Positions 32,474-44,426 are shown, counted from the stretch's first letter. The stretch is DNA of 64,000 nt from Rhynchopus sp. YZ270_cl-10 (GCA_964035575.1 OZ037901.1:434001-498000), one strand, 5' to 3'. The notes: a model not told the origin generated them from the letters alone. Numbers and translations: made by a program.

Positions 32474-34235
32474 ATGGGCCAAGACGCATACTACCACGAA
32501 GAGGATGGTGGCATTCCGCTGAAGTACGACAGCCAGTGGGAAGGGGTTACCCCTAAGTCGAAGCGGTCCTGCCAGAACGTTGTGTGTGGGTTCATCTTCT
32601 TGGCGTGCCTGGTGGCGAACCTGGTCTTGACGTTCGTTGCCTACTCGAAGTCCGACCTGGACCTCATTGATGATGCCTCTTCGTCCGAGGGCTTTGCACA
32701 CGATATTCATTTCTTGCAGGACCAGCCAGGGTTTCTTGCTGTGGGGATCCCATGCACGCTTCTCCTAGCGTTTCTGTGGCTTGAGTTTCTGAAGCGGTTC
32801 ACCAAGTGTGTGGTGTACACTTCTCTTGCAGCGGCAGTTGGTGTCGTGATTCTGTGCGGTGTGCTGCTTCTCACGGAAGGCAAAGAGGCCTGCACCATCG
32901 CTGGGGTGATCGTGTTTATCATCGCATTTGCTTTGTTGGTGATGATTTTCCTGGCGAGGAAGAAGATCAACTTTTCGTGCGCGGTTATTGGACATGCTTG
33001 CGCAGCAGTGCAAGCAAACCTCTCCATTTTTACGGTGATTGTTCCCATCATGTTTGTCATTGTTGCGCTGTGCTTTGTGTGGTGGGTGGCGACGGCTGTG
33101 TTTTTGGTGAGTGCGAAGGGAAGTGAATACTCCTGCAACACGCTGACGACGGAGAGCTCTTGCAAATCGCATGCCTGCGAGGTGAAGCATTTCGACAACG
33201 GCACCCTGCAGTGCGACGGCACGACCTACAACCTCGACAAGCAGATCCGCTACTCCCTGCTGTACCTCATCTTCATGGTCATCTGGGGGCTCACCTTCCT
33301 CTCGGGGCTCAGCAAGACCACCGTTGCCGGCACCATCTCCTCGTGGTACTTCACACGCAACAAGGAGAACGTCCCCTTCCTGAACTCCCTCCGCATGCAC
33401 TACTGGTGCTGGCGTTTCCACTTCGGGTCGATCGCCCTGGGGTCCGGTCTGCTCGCAATCGTGAGGTTCATTCAGTTCCTTTTGGAGCAGGCGCAGAGGG
33501 AGACTGACAACAAGTTTGTGAAGATTGTGTTGTGTATTATCCGTTGTTGGGTTGCCTGCTTTGCGGCGATGCTGAAGTTTATCACAAAGTATGCGTATGT
33601 GTACATTGCGATGCACGGAGAAGGGTTCTACACGTCGTGCAAGAAGGTGCAGGATCTGTTCACGAGGTCGAGCTTTGGGACGTTGTTCATTAACGATATG
33701 GTGACGCATCTGATTGTGCGTATGGGCATGGTGCTGTCGGTCGGTATCGTCGTGTTCTCGTCGCTGCTGTACATGAAGCACCACGGTGATGGCGACATCT
33801 CTGTGGCAACCATCGTCGTTCTCGCGCTCTTCGCGGCAATGACATTCAAGATTGTTGGCAACGTCGTCGAAATTGCGTCCGACACCGTCATCGTCTGCTA
33901 CATGGAGGACGAAGAGAGGAACAAGGGTACCGAATACATGGGTGGCGACGTGCATGCAGGAATCAAAAACTCCCTTCAGGTATGCCAATGGCGAAAATCG
34001 TAGATTTTTTTTTGGCCTTTTTTTTTCTCTCCAAAAATGTCGGGGAAATTAACAAAATGTGAAATGATCTATCGGAGAAATAAACGTAGTTTGGTTGTCT
34101 GCACTATTCCAACAATTGTATCATCTAAATTAAATTGAACTGTAAAAATAAACTATCACACTCACTGTACAGGGGCACAAAAGCATCAACGCCGGAAATG
34201 GAGGAAAGCAAACAGTTGTCTATGGTGCAGCATAA
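32474..34235 (+). CDS. Choline-transporter-like protein (SLC44/CTL family)
   Basis: Exons 32474-33979 and 34173-34235 join in frame to 522 residues. CTL proteins are polytopic membrane proteins linked to choline and ethanolamine transport at the plasma membrane or mitochondria. About ten hydrophobic helices are visible, the first at about residues 35-56 (VVCGFIFLACLVANLVLTFV). A luminal loop between helices holds paired cysteines and an NGT glycosylation sequon (about 220-250). The family's conserved core is present: TISSWYF, then HFGSIALGSGLLAIVRFIQF. The C-terminal exon adds only 20 residues (GHKSINAGNGGKQTVVYGAA). ATG 32474 lies 25 bases after TTTTTCAG (32449). All residues expected of the core are intact. 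The actual substrate is not certain from sequence. Confidence 0.9.
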
Positions 34236-34724
34236 ATAAGTGATCAACAGCTAATGCCCCAATAGCGATACAGCATTCTAACAAAACAGACGCGCATATT
34301 GTCAATGCAAAAAAAAAAAGCAAACAAAAATGACAAGATCAAAAAAACAAAAAACACACCCCCTATTTTTTATCCAGGCCTGATTCTAAGCGAGCGCAAA
34401 AATCCGATATTTTGCTGTTTTTTTTCGAACGCAAAAAGTCAGGTCTTATTTTATCCCGGGAAAAAGTCATCTCCCCCCTCACCACCAATTGGTTTCGCTC
34501 TATCGATGTTACTGACGTCAATCAACAAAACAACATAACAAACAACAACCTATTACTAACAAGACTGACCCCGTTGCTCCCCTCGCGTGCAAATCTCCCC
34601 CTTTTTTTCTTCTCGTTCTGACCCCTTTTTCAGTTATATTTTTCGTTTAGGGGAAAGTAGGTTTCAGTGGGCGCAGTTTTTTTTTCTTTCCCCCCCCCAT
34701 CGACCCGAATTTCGACTATTTCCC

Positions 34725-36372
34725 AATATGGGTGAATTTTTTTTGCCCCCCCCCGTTTCAAATCACGAAACATTTTTCCGCGGCAAAGACAATTTTCAGC
34801 TGGAAAAAAAAAAAAAAAAAAAAAAATTCCCCTGACAGCAGGGATGTTGCTAAACCGCGTAGTGGAATTCCAAAATCCTTGAGAGGTCGTTTTTTTTACG
34901 GGAAATTTTACGTGGGGAAGTCGTTTTTTTTACGGGAAATTTTACGCGGGAAATCCTTTTTTTTTCCGGGAAATTTTGAGGAGTCTTTTTTTTTTTACGG
35001 GAAAATTCTGTAGGGTTGACCCGGGAGGCTGTACCTTCAATTTTTTTTTTTGCCTGCGGCGCCATTTTTCATTTTTTGCTCCGCAAAAAGGGTTCGTTGA
35101 GTGACTGCTCTGTGGTGTAAATAGCTATATTTTTACACCGTACCCTAATTTTTTTCGCCTGCGGCGCCATTTTATATTATTTTTTTTTGCTTCGCAAAAA
35201 AAAATTCAGTTCCGTATGTTCCCGATGGTACTTGTCTTCTGAAGGAAAAGTACAAAGTGAACGTGGGGGCAGTTTGCGTAGTTGCAAACTTTGCTGCATG
35301 TTGTGACCCCACCATTTGACGGACGGAGCACGTCGAACCCAATAAGGAGTGAGAAGGATATGGCCAAAGAAAAAAGTAGCGTACCGTGCGCCTGCGGCGC
35401 AAGCTTGCATTACACCCTTCTTATGACATAGTTTGGCTGCGAAAAAAGTGCAATTTTAAGCGCAATTTTGAAATGTGGCGTACCGTGGCTTCGCCAGAAC
35501 GCGGTTTTTTCGAAGTTTTCTTGGAAAATGGGGACACTCTCGCACGGGTTTTGTAGGCTGCACCGGTAGTGCACTCCCCGTCTTTGGTTGCTGTTGAACA
35601 AGGATTCTCTCTCCTGACTACATCTACGCAAAGAGACGCCACCGCCTTTCTCACAGCACTATTGAGAAGCTGATGGTTCTTCATGAACAGGCACCGAGTT
35701 TAACAACGAAAAGATGGGGAATATTCTTGAACACGCTGTTGCCTTGTTTCTCAGCACAAGCGTAACAGGTTCAAGAGAAAACGGAGGTGTTCCTGCTGAT
35801 GGCGGAGGAGTTGGAAGACTTCGCTCCCCGTATTTGCTTTCGGAATTGAGCTTCTGAGGACCTTTTTCGCGCGCAGCGCGAATTTTTTTTTCTCCAAAAC
35901 TGGTGCTTTCGGAAGTCGGTCAACGACCTGTCAATATCAGGGGGTGTGTGTATAGAGTCCCTGTGTCAGCGACCTGTCAGCGACCTGTCAATATCGACCC
36001 CTCCCGGAGCACCAAAAACGAAAGAAATTGGACGTGGGGTTCTCAAAATTTTCGGGGAAAACGGCATATTTAGCGATAAGTGTGTTCGAAACGTATCATG
36101 TGGGCAAAAAAATTATGATTTTCACCACCAGACATGGGCCAGGGTCGAAAAATGTACCTTTTCCCGTGTAAAAAAACCCGTAAAAAAACCCGAATTCCAA
36201 GCCCAAAAAGTGCGATTTTCGTAACTGTTTAGCGTCAGGTCTGCCTGACAGGGCCTGTGCTCGAAAAAAAAAAATTTTTTTTTTTTGTGGGTGAAAAAAT
36301 TGTCTTTGCCGCGGAAAAATGTTTCGTGATTTGAAACGGGGGGGGGGGGGCAAAAAAAAGCCACCCATATGA
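34725..36372. mobile_element. Long inverted-repeat element or pair of opposed copies
   Basis: A block at about 34725-34800 (TATGGGTG, a C run, GTTTCAAATCACGAAACATT, CCGCGGCAAAGACAATTTT) is repeated inverted at about 36295-36372. More diverged similarity continues inward for about 200 bp (CTGACAG/CTAAAC/GGAATTC/TTTTTTTACGGG). The interior contains R family copy 2 (35245-35500) and a block at about 35045-35175 bounded by GCCTGCGGCGCCATTTT that is nearly identical, inverted, to 56356-56485 inside another hAT-type element. It may be one element with long inverted ends or two insertions of one family. Confidence 0.5.
35245..35500 (+). repeat. R repeat family, copy 2
   Basis: The longest copy: GTACAAAGTGAACGTGGGGG, GCAGTTTGCGTAGTTGC, GTAGCGTACCGTGCGCCTGC, ATGACATAGTTTGGCTGCG and GGCGTACCGTGGCTTCGCCA in order. 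It matches 59075-59285 over most of its length and 18395-18585 over its right half. Confidence 0.7.
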
Positions 36373-36871
36373 TTTAGGAAAAAAAGCAAAAAAAAAAAAA
36401 AATACGTACCCATCATACACAAGGTGTAGTCGCTGCATGTGGTCAGTGTTCTTAGTGGGAAAATCGTACACGTATAACGGCCGCCACGGAAGATTTAGAA
36501 AAAAATGCTCGACCCACTCCCGTCGTGCTCGTGGGGGTAAAATTGTGTGATAAACGCAGAGGGAGTGATCCCCAAAGTACCCAGTGCTCAGCAGCGTAAA
36601 TTTTCGTCGTGACGGCCGTTCTACTTGTACGGAAAAAGAAAGAGGGGGGGAAAGACAGAATCCAGCGAAGACATTAGGAATAATATTCACCCTTTTTTTT
36701 TCCTTTTTTTTCTCTCTCTTTCTCTTTCTCTTTGCTTCTTTTTTTCTTTTTTTGGAAATCTCGGTTTACAAATTTAGTAGTAAACCTGCTTGCAAAAGAA
36801 AAGAAAAGGCAAAAAAAAAAAAGAACCGGATAAACTGAACATGCATCCTCGAGTTATACAAATAAATATTC

Positions 36872-36911
<40 letters not shown>

Positions 36912-37565
36912 CACGATACAGAGCACGTTCATGTCTTATATTAGAACCCAACAACGAGAGGGAAAGTGAAAAGAAATATTATTTGCACTTTGCAATTTCT
37001 CTTTTTTTTAATTGACACGATTCATTCCCTTTTGGATGGACATGGTGATTTTTGTCTATGATATATTTTTCAGGGCATATCAAAGGTCGACCACGAAATG
37101 GATTGTAGGACTGCATGGTTGGGGGTCCACCAATCATGTACACTACAGTTCACGAGAGGGCTTTTAATGTCAGGGCAAATATTCATTACTCCCCCCTTTT
37201 TTTTTTGGACGAACTCCGCCATACCTTCCGCAGAAAGGGCTTAGGCGCATCCTGAGTACAGACCCTGCTTGGACAATTATCGGTACATCAGCAACAACAA
37301 CATTTTTTTAAAAATGTGTTTTTTATCTGTGCAAAAAAGGAAACTCCTCCCCACCACCCGCACCTTCACAATACACTATTTCAAAGTGGACAATCTCGCC
37401 ACATTATCTCTTTTTTTTTTTTTTGTTTTATTCTTCCCATCCCCCAAGGAATCTGTTTCGGTCCGGGTTTTATTTTTCCTTTTTTTTGTTGAAGTGAAGG
37501 GTCAAAACCACAACTGTGTCGCGGTTGTATACGCAGCTTGTTTTTGCCCCTCCCCTCCCCCTCCC

Positions 37566-37706
37566 CACGGCGGACTAGTCAGAGAAGACTACTAGTAGTG
37601 CTGCTCGTCCAAATGACTAGTGTTTTACAACTAGTGTTACATCAGTAGCACCACCAGTGTTACGACTAGTAGTTTCACTAGTAGTTCACCTGACTAGTCT
37701 GCCGTG
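37566..37706. mobile_element. Small inverted-repeat element with repeated ACTAGT
   Basis: Ends CACGGCGGACTAGTCAG and CTGACTAGTCTGCCGTG are inverted repeats with one mismatch in 17. The 141-bp unit holds about nine ACTAGT or near-ACTAGT motifs, making it foldable over most of its length. CCC flanks both ends, but the local C-richness makes a target duplication uncertain. Confidence 0.6.
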
Positions 37707-38530
37707 CCCCTTCACACTCAGTGAGTCTATTGTGTGATATTCTGTTATTTAGCATCAGAATGTGGATGAATTGATGTCCACCCGAATGCTAAAACAGATC
37801 AGAAAAAATGCTCAATACTGACATCACTCCTCGTGTATACTAATGGAATAGGTTCGATAGCGCGGCCCTCAGACTGTTTTGTTTTGGCTCGGAAGAGCTG
37901 ACCTTGAAGATACTAAAAAAAAACAACGTTGCTATGAACGTTTAACCAAACAGAGGAAAACGTATGGAGTCGATGTTAGGTCTTATACATAATGTTGGAA
38001 ACATCAACAAAATGGGCCAGATTCTTAACATTGATGTGTGTAATAGGATTATTCCCAAAAAAAACATAAAGGTGGAGTCAGCGGTCCACGGAAAACCCGT
38101 GGTTGAACCACGGCGCTTTTTTGCACTTCGAACTTTTCATTTTATCTTCCAAACAAAAAAAGAACACAACCCCAATTCGATGAGGTGACACATCACACAA
38201 AACACACATACCCAATGAGAGCAAGACTTCACTTCCCCAAAAAAACCATGCCTTTCCTCCTCCTCCTCCCCCTCCCCTCCCTTTACTTTAATCCCACTAC
38301 CCCTCCCACTGCACCCCCCTCCCTCCCTCCCCCCCTCCCTCCCTCTCGGTTCTATTATACGTGCTCGGCCCCGACCGAAAACCGTATTATACGGTGCTAC
38401 TGGGGCCGAATACCGTATAATTCGTATAAATAATTGTACGAATTATTCGAATTTTTGCAACCTAGGGTTCCCCTCCCTCCCTCACTCCCTCCCACAACAG
38501 AAACATCTCATTTCCACCCCTTCTCACCAT

Positions 38531-38995
38531 ATGACTTCCTGCCGATTTGGAGACAATAGAAATGCAGAGTGCGGTGCGTGGAAGGAGAGGGTGTGGGCTG
38601 AGGAACGTCGTGCCCGGCATGAACGTGATCACAAGGAGGACTCACGCCGTCGGGTGCGCGGGGTTGCCAATGAGGGGGTGCTTGGGGCAGGGCATCTGGG
38701 GTGCTACAGAGGAGACACTGCGAGTGAAGTGTCGGCCTACTCTGAGCGTTCTGCGGCAAGAGGCAGTGGGAACTCTGCGCTTCGTCATAGTATGGAAGAA
38801 GTGACGACCCACATCGCCACCATCGAGGCCGGCCTAGAGCAAGAAAAGCTCTCTCGTTCCGACGTCCAAAACGAACTCCACGAATTGAAAAGGCTCCTCA
38901 GACAGTGCGCCCCAGCAAACCGTGCAGAACAGTCCAACGTCATCTCTCAAGCAAGTGAATCTAGAAGCTCCAGGCGGTCTCAAGCTACAAGATAG
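38531..38995 (+). CDS. Small charged coiled-coil protein, unknown function
   Basis: 154 residues in one exon. The N-terminal third is very rich in Arg and Glu (WAEERRARHERDHKEDSRRR). Residues about 95-125 form a likely coiled coil (IATIEAGLEQEKLSRSDVQN). The tail is Ser/Arg-rich. I recognise no family. It sits alone between two repeat-rich spacers; its GC-rich composition differs from both. ATG 38531 follows a pyrimidine tract and CACAACAG (38500). A second + frame overlaps the 5' half, so the assignment rests on the coil and the acceptor. Confidence 0.55.
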   Translation: MTSCRFGDNRNAECGAWKERVWAEERRARHERDHKEDSRRRVRGVANEGVLGAGHLGCYRGDTASEVSAYSERSAARGSGNSALRHSMEEVTTHIATIEAGLEQEKLSRSDVQNELHELKRLLRQCAPANRAEQSNVISQASESRSSRRSQATR

Positions 38996-39765
38996 GGGGG
39001 GGAAATCAATGTACGGAATGGAGGGTATTGCTCATCTTTTACAGGATGAGGAAGAAGGGGGGAGGAGGGAGGGAGGCGGAGGAGGAGGAGGAGGAGGAGG
39101 CGGAGGAGGAGGAGGAGGAGGAGAGGGGGGCGGCATAAGCATTGTGGTGGCTTCTGAATACAAAAAAAAAGTGAAGCGCGTTTTTCGCACGTTCGTCTTA
39201 TTTTTCTCTTTGTGAAAATGTTGTGAACCGTTGTAAAAAAAAAAGAAAAAGAATCAGAATAATAAAAGGCAAAATATTTAGATTCACTGGTGACAGACTA
39301 TTTTCCTGCGGCATTTTTTTTTCTATTTTTTGCGCTTTCAACTTCCACTTTTTGCCATATTTCTCAATTACTTTATTATACCCAAATTACACCCGATCAG
39401 AATTCATCATATCCACCTCTTTTTCTTTCCTTGAGTGGAAGCGGGAAGATGTAAACTACGAAATGGATGTAGGACTGCATGGTTGGGATGTACTGGTCAT
39501 TATACCAAGGTACACTGTCCCTAGAGGGCTTTTGTATTTCAGGTCAAACTTTTTATGGCGGCATCAACTAAAACAAGCTTTCTTGAATATTGCCGATTAG
39601 TTGGCTGAAAAGTATAATCTAGGGTTTTATCTTGCATAAAAAACAGCATTTTTTTTCTTGTATTTTTTTCCCTCCTCCAGCCCCCTTTCCATGTGCAACA
39701 ATAGGTTAGAGTCCTTTAACAAGGCAAGCCTAAGACCAAGACAGACACACCCATCTTCCCTTTGG

Positions 39766-41710
39766 TCTTTTTTTTTTTTTTTTTTTTCTTTTTTCGAAAA
39801 AGCAATGAAAGTTCCCGTACAACCACTGCGACAGAGTAAGCCGGAAACTACATTAAAGTTCGCACATCGCTTTGGTTAAGGATCTAAAAAAGCTAAACAA
39901 ACACAAACACAAAATAGCAAAAACAAAGAGTACAAACATAACAACAAACATTTTCAAACTCCCCTATCACTATGTCACCGCGTTGCCTACGGTATACGGC
40001 CTGCTGGACTAGAGAGGCGCCGGGCGCTATAGGTTATTGAGCTACACAAAAGTGTATGTACATAGCCAGAAACAAAAACAAACAGTACTCCTTTATATTT
40101 AAAACCTTGAACGACCCCTTGAGAAGGGTCTTTTTCAATTTATTTTAAGTTTCCTCCCCCTGAACAAGAAGGAACGCAAGACTTGCAATACCTACGTACT
40201 TCATGAAGTCCATCTAAAGATACCACACTTCACGATAGAAGGCATTTTTCCACAAGCCCCCAAAAGGTTTTGTTTTGAATAAATTAGCCTGAGGTAGGTC
40301 AACGAGCCTCGATGAACCGTGTTGCAGGGTGGCTTATCGTTAGCTTTACGCGCGATTGCAACATGCATTTTCTTGTCTGATCCTTTGATTTTTCCCCCAT
40401 TTTCTTTTACGTCGCAGATAAAGTAAGAAGATACTACAACAATAACTATTTGTATATTCTTGTGTCCTCCAATATATTTCCATTTGAACAGCACAAACAT
40501 GCGGCCCAAAACCTAATATCATGCTTGTCTCGAACCTGGTTAGTTCGACAAAGGAACCTGGTAAATTCCATCTCTGATTCAAGGACCCTTTATTGGAATC
40601 ACTGAAACACAAATAACGGTTGTTGTCATGCTTTAAGGTTTGTGTGCCTCGTTATTTTTTAAATAGAAACGCAAGAATTGCAATACCTACGTACTTCATG
40701 AAGTCCATCTAAAGATACCACACTTCACGATAGAAGGCATTTTTCCACAAGCCCCCAAAAGGTTTTGTTTTGTATAAATTAGCCTGAGGTAGGTCAACGA
40801 GCCTCGATGAACCGTGTTGCAGGGTGGCTTATCGTTAGCTTTACGCGCGATTGCAACATGCATTTTCTTGTCTGATCCTATGTTTCCCCCCGTTTTCTTT
40901 TACGTCGCAAATAAAGTAAGAAGATACTACAACAATAACTATTTGTATATTCTTGTGTCCTCCAATATATTTCCATTTGAACAGCACAAACATGCGGCCC
41001 AAAACCTAATATCATGCTTGTCTCGAACCTGGCTAGTTCGACAAAGGAACCTGGTAAATTCCATCTCTGATTCAAGGACCCTTTATTGGAATCACTGAAA
41101 CGCAAATAACGGTTGTTGTCATGCTTTAAGGTTTGTGCGCCTCGTTACTTTTTAGTAGGAGCACCATAAACATAACGAATTGTGTGAAAAACACCTCATC
41201 ATACGACACGTTTCCCATAAATTGTGAAAACTGTCTGCCCACAGGTTGGCGTGCTACGATACCTGTACACAAAAGCAAAAAGAACATGAAATTCCTGCTG
41301 CTGTTTTTTCGTCATTGTAACCAATAAAATTGCTTTCACATAAAAAGCTTTTTATTGTATCCTACCTTTTCCCCCCCCTTTTTATTTTTTAGCCCTTGCT
41401 CCTTCTGATGAGCGCGGTCGAAGGGCTTTTTCCTGGTCAGGGAGCAGACCGCTGAAACCAGAATTTTTTATTTTGACATTTATTTTGAAAAACAAGGTTA
41501 TTTTGACTTTTTCCCCCCTTCTTTTTTTTTTTTTTTTTTTCTTTTTTCGAAAAAGCAATGAAAGTTCCCGTACAACCACTGCGACAGAGTAAGCCGGAAA
41601 CTACATTAAAGTTCGCACATCGCTTTGGTTAAGGATCTAAAAAAGCTAAACAAACACAAACACAAAATAGCAAAAACAAAGAGTACAAACATAACAACAA
41701 ACATTTTCAA
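39766..41710 (-). mobile_element. Retroposed-looking element with 19-bp target duplication and terminal direct repeats
   Basis: The 1945-bp unit is flanked by identical 19-bp sequences ACACCCATCTTCCCTTTGG at 39747-39765 and 41711-41729. Read on the minus strand it ends in an A-rich tail (T tract at 39767-39790). A unit of about 190 bp, including its A-rich tail, is present at both ends (about 39767-39960 and 41520-41710) and is nearly identical. Between them lies a tandem pair of a 496-bp sequence. The long target duplication and tail point to target-primed reverse transcription, as for LINEs and SINEs; no enzyme is encoded. The family is not recognised. Confidence 0.65.
40169..41155. repeat. 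Tandem duplication, 2 x about 496 bp
   Basis: The segment beginning GAACGCAAGACTTGCAATAC at about 40170 is repeated from about 40668 (GAAACGCAAGAATTGCAATA) to about 41155 with only scattered differences. The two copies share matching minus-strand open frames (40346-40612 and 40878-41105), which differ little and look like chance frames. The copies lie inside the 39766-41710 element. Confidence 0.85.
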
Positions 41711-42274
41711 ACACCCATCTTCCCTTTGGATGTGTGTGTGGCAGTGGTGTTCACGTTCTCATTCTTTTCTTCATGCATCTATCGAGGTGCGACTGTAACA
41801 ACAAAAAACCACATTTATTTTTTGAACGAACACAGCCAACACCACACCAGAAAAGGAAGCGGGGAGAAACAGGGTGATTTTTTTTTGTTGTGTTTTCACC
41901 CTAAAAAACCCTGGAAGAAAACCAAAAAAAAAAACTCGAAAATTATAAAAATCTGTAAACATATCTCCCAAACCTCCAAAAAAGTTTTCTACTAATTCAC
42001 CAAAAAAAAACTCACCACACTCCTCAACACTACCCACACCACCTCCAACAGCCCTCCCTTCCCACAATACAAACCCCATTCCCCGCATTTTTGAATGCAG
42101 TGATTACTGAATCATAAAACAAAGCGTTTTTTTCTACCTCCCCCTTTTCTCCCCTCCCTCCTTTACCTCCTTCGAGATACTAGTAGATTCTGCGTCTCTA
42201 GTCTGAATCTCTATATTAAGTTTTCAAACCTTTTTTTAAATCGTTTTTTGATTTTTTTTTTTTTTTGTTAAAAA

Positions 42275-43081
42275 ATGGACGACATGGAATGCGACGACTT
42301 CAGCTCCTCGCAACCCATCTTCGATGAAACCGCGCAAATGGGTTTTGTCTCTTCCAAGCAATTCAACGGCTTCGCCTTCAGCTCCATGGGCATGATCAAC
42401 TCCGACCTTTCTTCGCTATCCAACCTTCCCTCTTCTGGGACTTCAAATAACTTCTTCGACGCAAATGGCGATTCTGAGTGCGCACAATCCTCTGTCATGT
42501 TTTCACAGAACACCTCAGTTGGGTTGTCACAAGAAGAAAACTCTGGTGCACATACTCCTACGCCGATGAGAAGGGGTTATGACATGGAGATAGATGACGA
42601 TACTGTGCAGGGGTTGACTCCAGAAGCAGCAACACCAGACGCAAATCAAAGAGAGGAAACACCAAGCTGGATGTCCTGGAGGCTGCAGGATGAGGATGTG
42701 ACGGATGTGATTACATCAGAGAGTGCTCGTAGGTTGGTGATGGAGCGAGCTTCATTGGAGCGTGAAGGCGCCGATCAAGAAGCCAGAGCAAAACGCATCA
42801 GAGCAAACCTACAAAACGCAAATTTCTGTACTCGAGAGCATTTTATTGCAAAGCGTGCATTGAAAGCGATTCTAGCCCATATCATCATGTCGGACACACC
42901 GGATATCCCTCTGACAGACGTAAAGAAGGCACTCAAATGGAAAACAACCTGGGCAAGAGATCTGGGCTCGCTTTATTCGTTTATCCGTCGTTCGGGGAAG
43001 AATTTTCTGGCGTATAGCAATGGTGTGGTTTCGCTTCTTGAACCCTTGATGCTGGATGATTTGAGGCACTTTAGGTGCTGA
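42275..43081 (+). CDS. Probable nuclear protein, unknown function
   Basis: 268 residues in one exon. The first 130 residues are acidic and Ser/Thr/Asn-rich, with no predicted fold. A short motif with Trp (ETPSWMSWRLQDEDV) follows. Residues about 165-268 are charged and helical (RRLVMERASLEREGADQEAR) and end in a compact block (VKKALKWKTTWARDLGSLYS, then FIRRSGKNFLAYSNG) that could be a small winged-helix-like fold. That is a guess from helix spacing only. The acidic front plus folded end suggests a transcription or chromatin factor. No family is recognised. ATG 42275 follows a long T tract. Confidence 0.65.
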   Translation: MDDMECDDFSSSQPIFDETAQMGFVSSKQFNGFAFSSMGMINSDLSSLSNLPSSGTSNNFFDANGDSECAQSSVMFSQNTSVGLSQEENSGAHTPTPMRRGYDMEIDDDTVQGLTPEAATPDANQREETPSWMSWRLQDEDVTDVITSESARRLVMERASLEREGADQEARAKRIRANLQNANFCTREHFIAKRALKAILAHIIMSDTPDIPLTDVKKALKWKTTWARDLGSLYSFIRRSGKNFLAYSNGVVSLLEPLMLDDLRHFRC

Positions 43082-43575
43082 AACAAAAAAAAAGATATTT
43101 TACCCGTGGGGGTGAGGCATTTCCGCTTTTAAAACTTTTATTTTATAAGGTGACTAAGCACGAGAGACTTAGGATCATCTTATAAACTTTTCTTTTATTT
43201 TCTAAGATGTGCATGCACGTGAAGCATATTCATCTTGCAACTTTTCTCTTTTCTTCAAAAAAAAAGCAAAAAAAAGTGTATCGATCACTTCTTTTCTCTC
43301 TCTATTTTCCCCCGAATGTGCAATTAACGAGATGTTTTTTTCTATGTGCCTCTGTCCATAAATTCACCTAAAAGGTTACCTCTTACGTGGTTTATGGATA
43401 GCGCCATATTGCTTCTCACCTCCCCACCCCCCCTTCCCTGCCCAGTTAGTGGCGGTAGAGTATAGGCGAGATTATTATTTTAGTATAACCCTTTGAAGAA
43501 AGCGAGACGAGGGCTAGGATTTTGGAGTGCTCGGACCTCTTGTTAAGCGGCAATTCCCTTTTTTTTGGCGTAGTT

Positions 43576-44426
43576 CAGGGCTTTCCGCAGGATTTGGGGT
43601 TTTGGCCTCCCAGGGGGACCAGCCAAAAAAAAAGGTGTTTTTTTTTTTTTTTTTTCGCGCCTTGCTGTCAGGGCTCTCGTCAATCACCCCTACGGGGGAG
43701 ATTTGGGCCTCGAGCTTTCACCCCGCAAAAGCGGTCGCTTCATGCGCGCGACTCCCTGCCAGTGCAGAGAGGTGACGCGCTTTCCCCCCTGATCCACAAA
43801 ATCGTGGAAGGTGCGAGGTGGGAGGGTGAACCACAAGCCGCAGGGAGTGTCAGACTTCTGATCAGTAACCTCAGTACATCTATAAAAGAAGTGGCGGTCA
43901 TGGCATCCAAAGTTCCCTGGCGAAGCCACGGTACGCAACATTTCTAAAAAATGTTGCCATAAAAATGGCACTGTCGTTGGTAATTATCGTCAGAAACGTC
44001 AATTTTACTTCCATATTTTGCTAAAACAAAATTTTCTGGCAAAGCCACGGTACGCAACATTTTAGATCTCCTCCGTCTTCCAACCCTCATAATTGAATGA
44101 GATTGACACGTCTCCTCCTTCTTCTTGTACACAACCTCAAATGTCTCTGATGCTGGACGTTTGCCTGCAACTGACGCGAACACAGGGTTCGCGGTTGCCT
44201 CCCGCTGTTGCCTTATTTTTGAGAGGAGCAGGGGAAGCTGGAACCGTATTTTATGCCTGTATTTGAACGTGCGGGGACAGGAGGGTACGAAAAAATGTAA
44301 AAAATCTGGAAAAGTCCAAATAGGAAGCCTCAGAACCCTCAAGGGCAGGCTGGTCCCCCCTGGTCCCCCCTTATTTTTTCATTTTTCCCCCAGGGGGACC
44401 AGCGGTCCCCCCTGCGGAAAGCCCTG
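43576..44426. mobile_element. Non-autonomous hAT-type transposon, 851 bp
   Basis: Begins CAGGGCTTTCCGCAGG and ends CCTGCGGAAAGCCCTG, a perfect 16-bp terminal inverted repeat. The flanking GTAGTT occurs on both sides (43570-43575 and 44427-44432), a 6-bp duplication; hAT elements normally make 8 bp, so it is atypical or partly lost. Subterminal repeats of GGTCCCCC/CCAGGGGGACCAG lie near both ends. The interior holds two copies of AAGCCACGGTACGCAACATT (43927 and 44047), shared inverted with family R, and protein-like minus-strand frames (about 43944-44342) that may be transposase debris. Confidence 0.78.

Larger units (their letters stand above)
34236..38530. other. Intergenic region, stacked repeats
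   Basis: Over 4 kb without a credible gene. It holds a long inverted-repeat unit (about 34725-36372), homopolymer tracts including a 30-bp A run near 36875-36906, S2 (37085-37175), S3 (37218-37285), an ACTAGT-rich small element (37566-37706), an S7 fragment (about 38075-38115) and AT-rich palindromic DNA at about 38370-38450 related to the element at 45413. CCACAACAG at 38492-38500 is an acceptor candidate for the next gene. Confidence 0.5.
38996..42274. other. Intergenic region with purine microsatellite and a retroposed-looking element
   Basis: Contains a (GGA)n/G-rich tract at about 39056-39130, an S2 copy at 39451-39548 and a 1.9 kb element at 39766-41710. The rest is AT-rich. CTCTAG at 42196-42201 is a weak acceptor candidate for the next gene. 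Confidence 0.5.

Noticed and set aside
32765-33988. 407-codon minus-strand open frame
   Set aside because: It is the exact antisense of the choline-transporter-like gene; it is His/Arg/Glu-rich, has no domain, and results from codon bias of the + strand gene.
39965-40060. Possible tRNA-like sequence on the minus strand (TAGCTCAATAACCTATAGCG)
   Set aside because: The D and T arms cannot be paired correctly and no proper B box follows.
40346-41105. Matching minus-strand frames in the 496-bp tandem pair
   Set aside because: They match only because the DNA is duplicated; length is short and nothing resembles a known protein.
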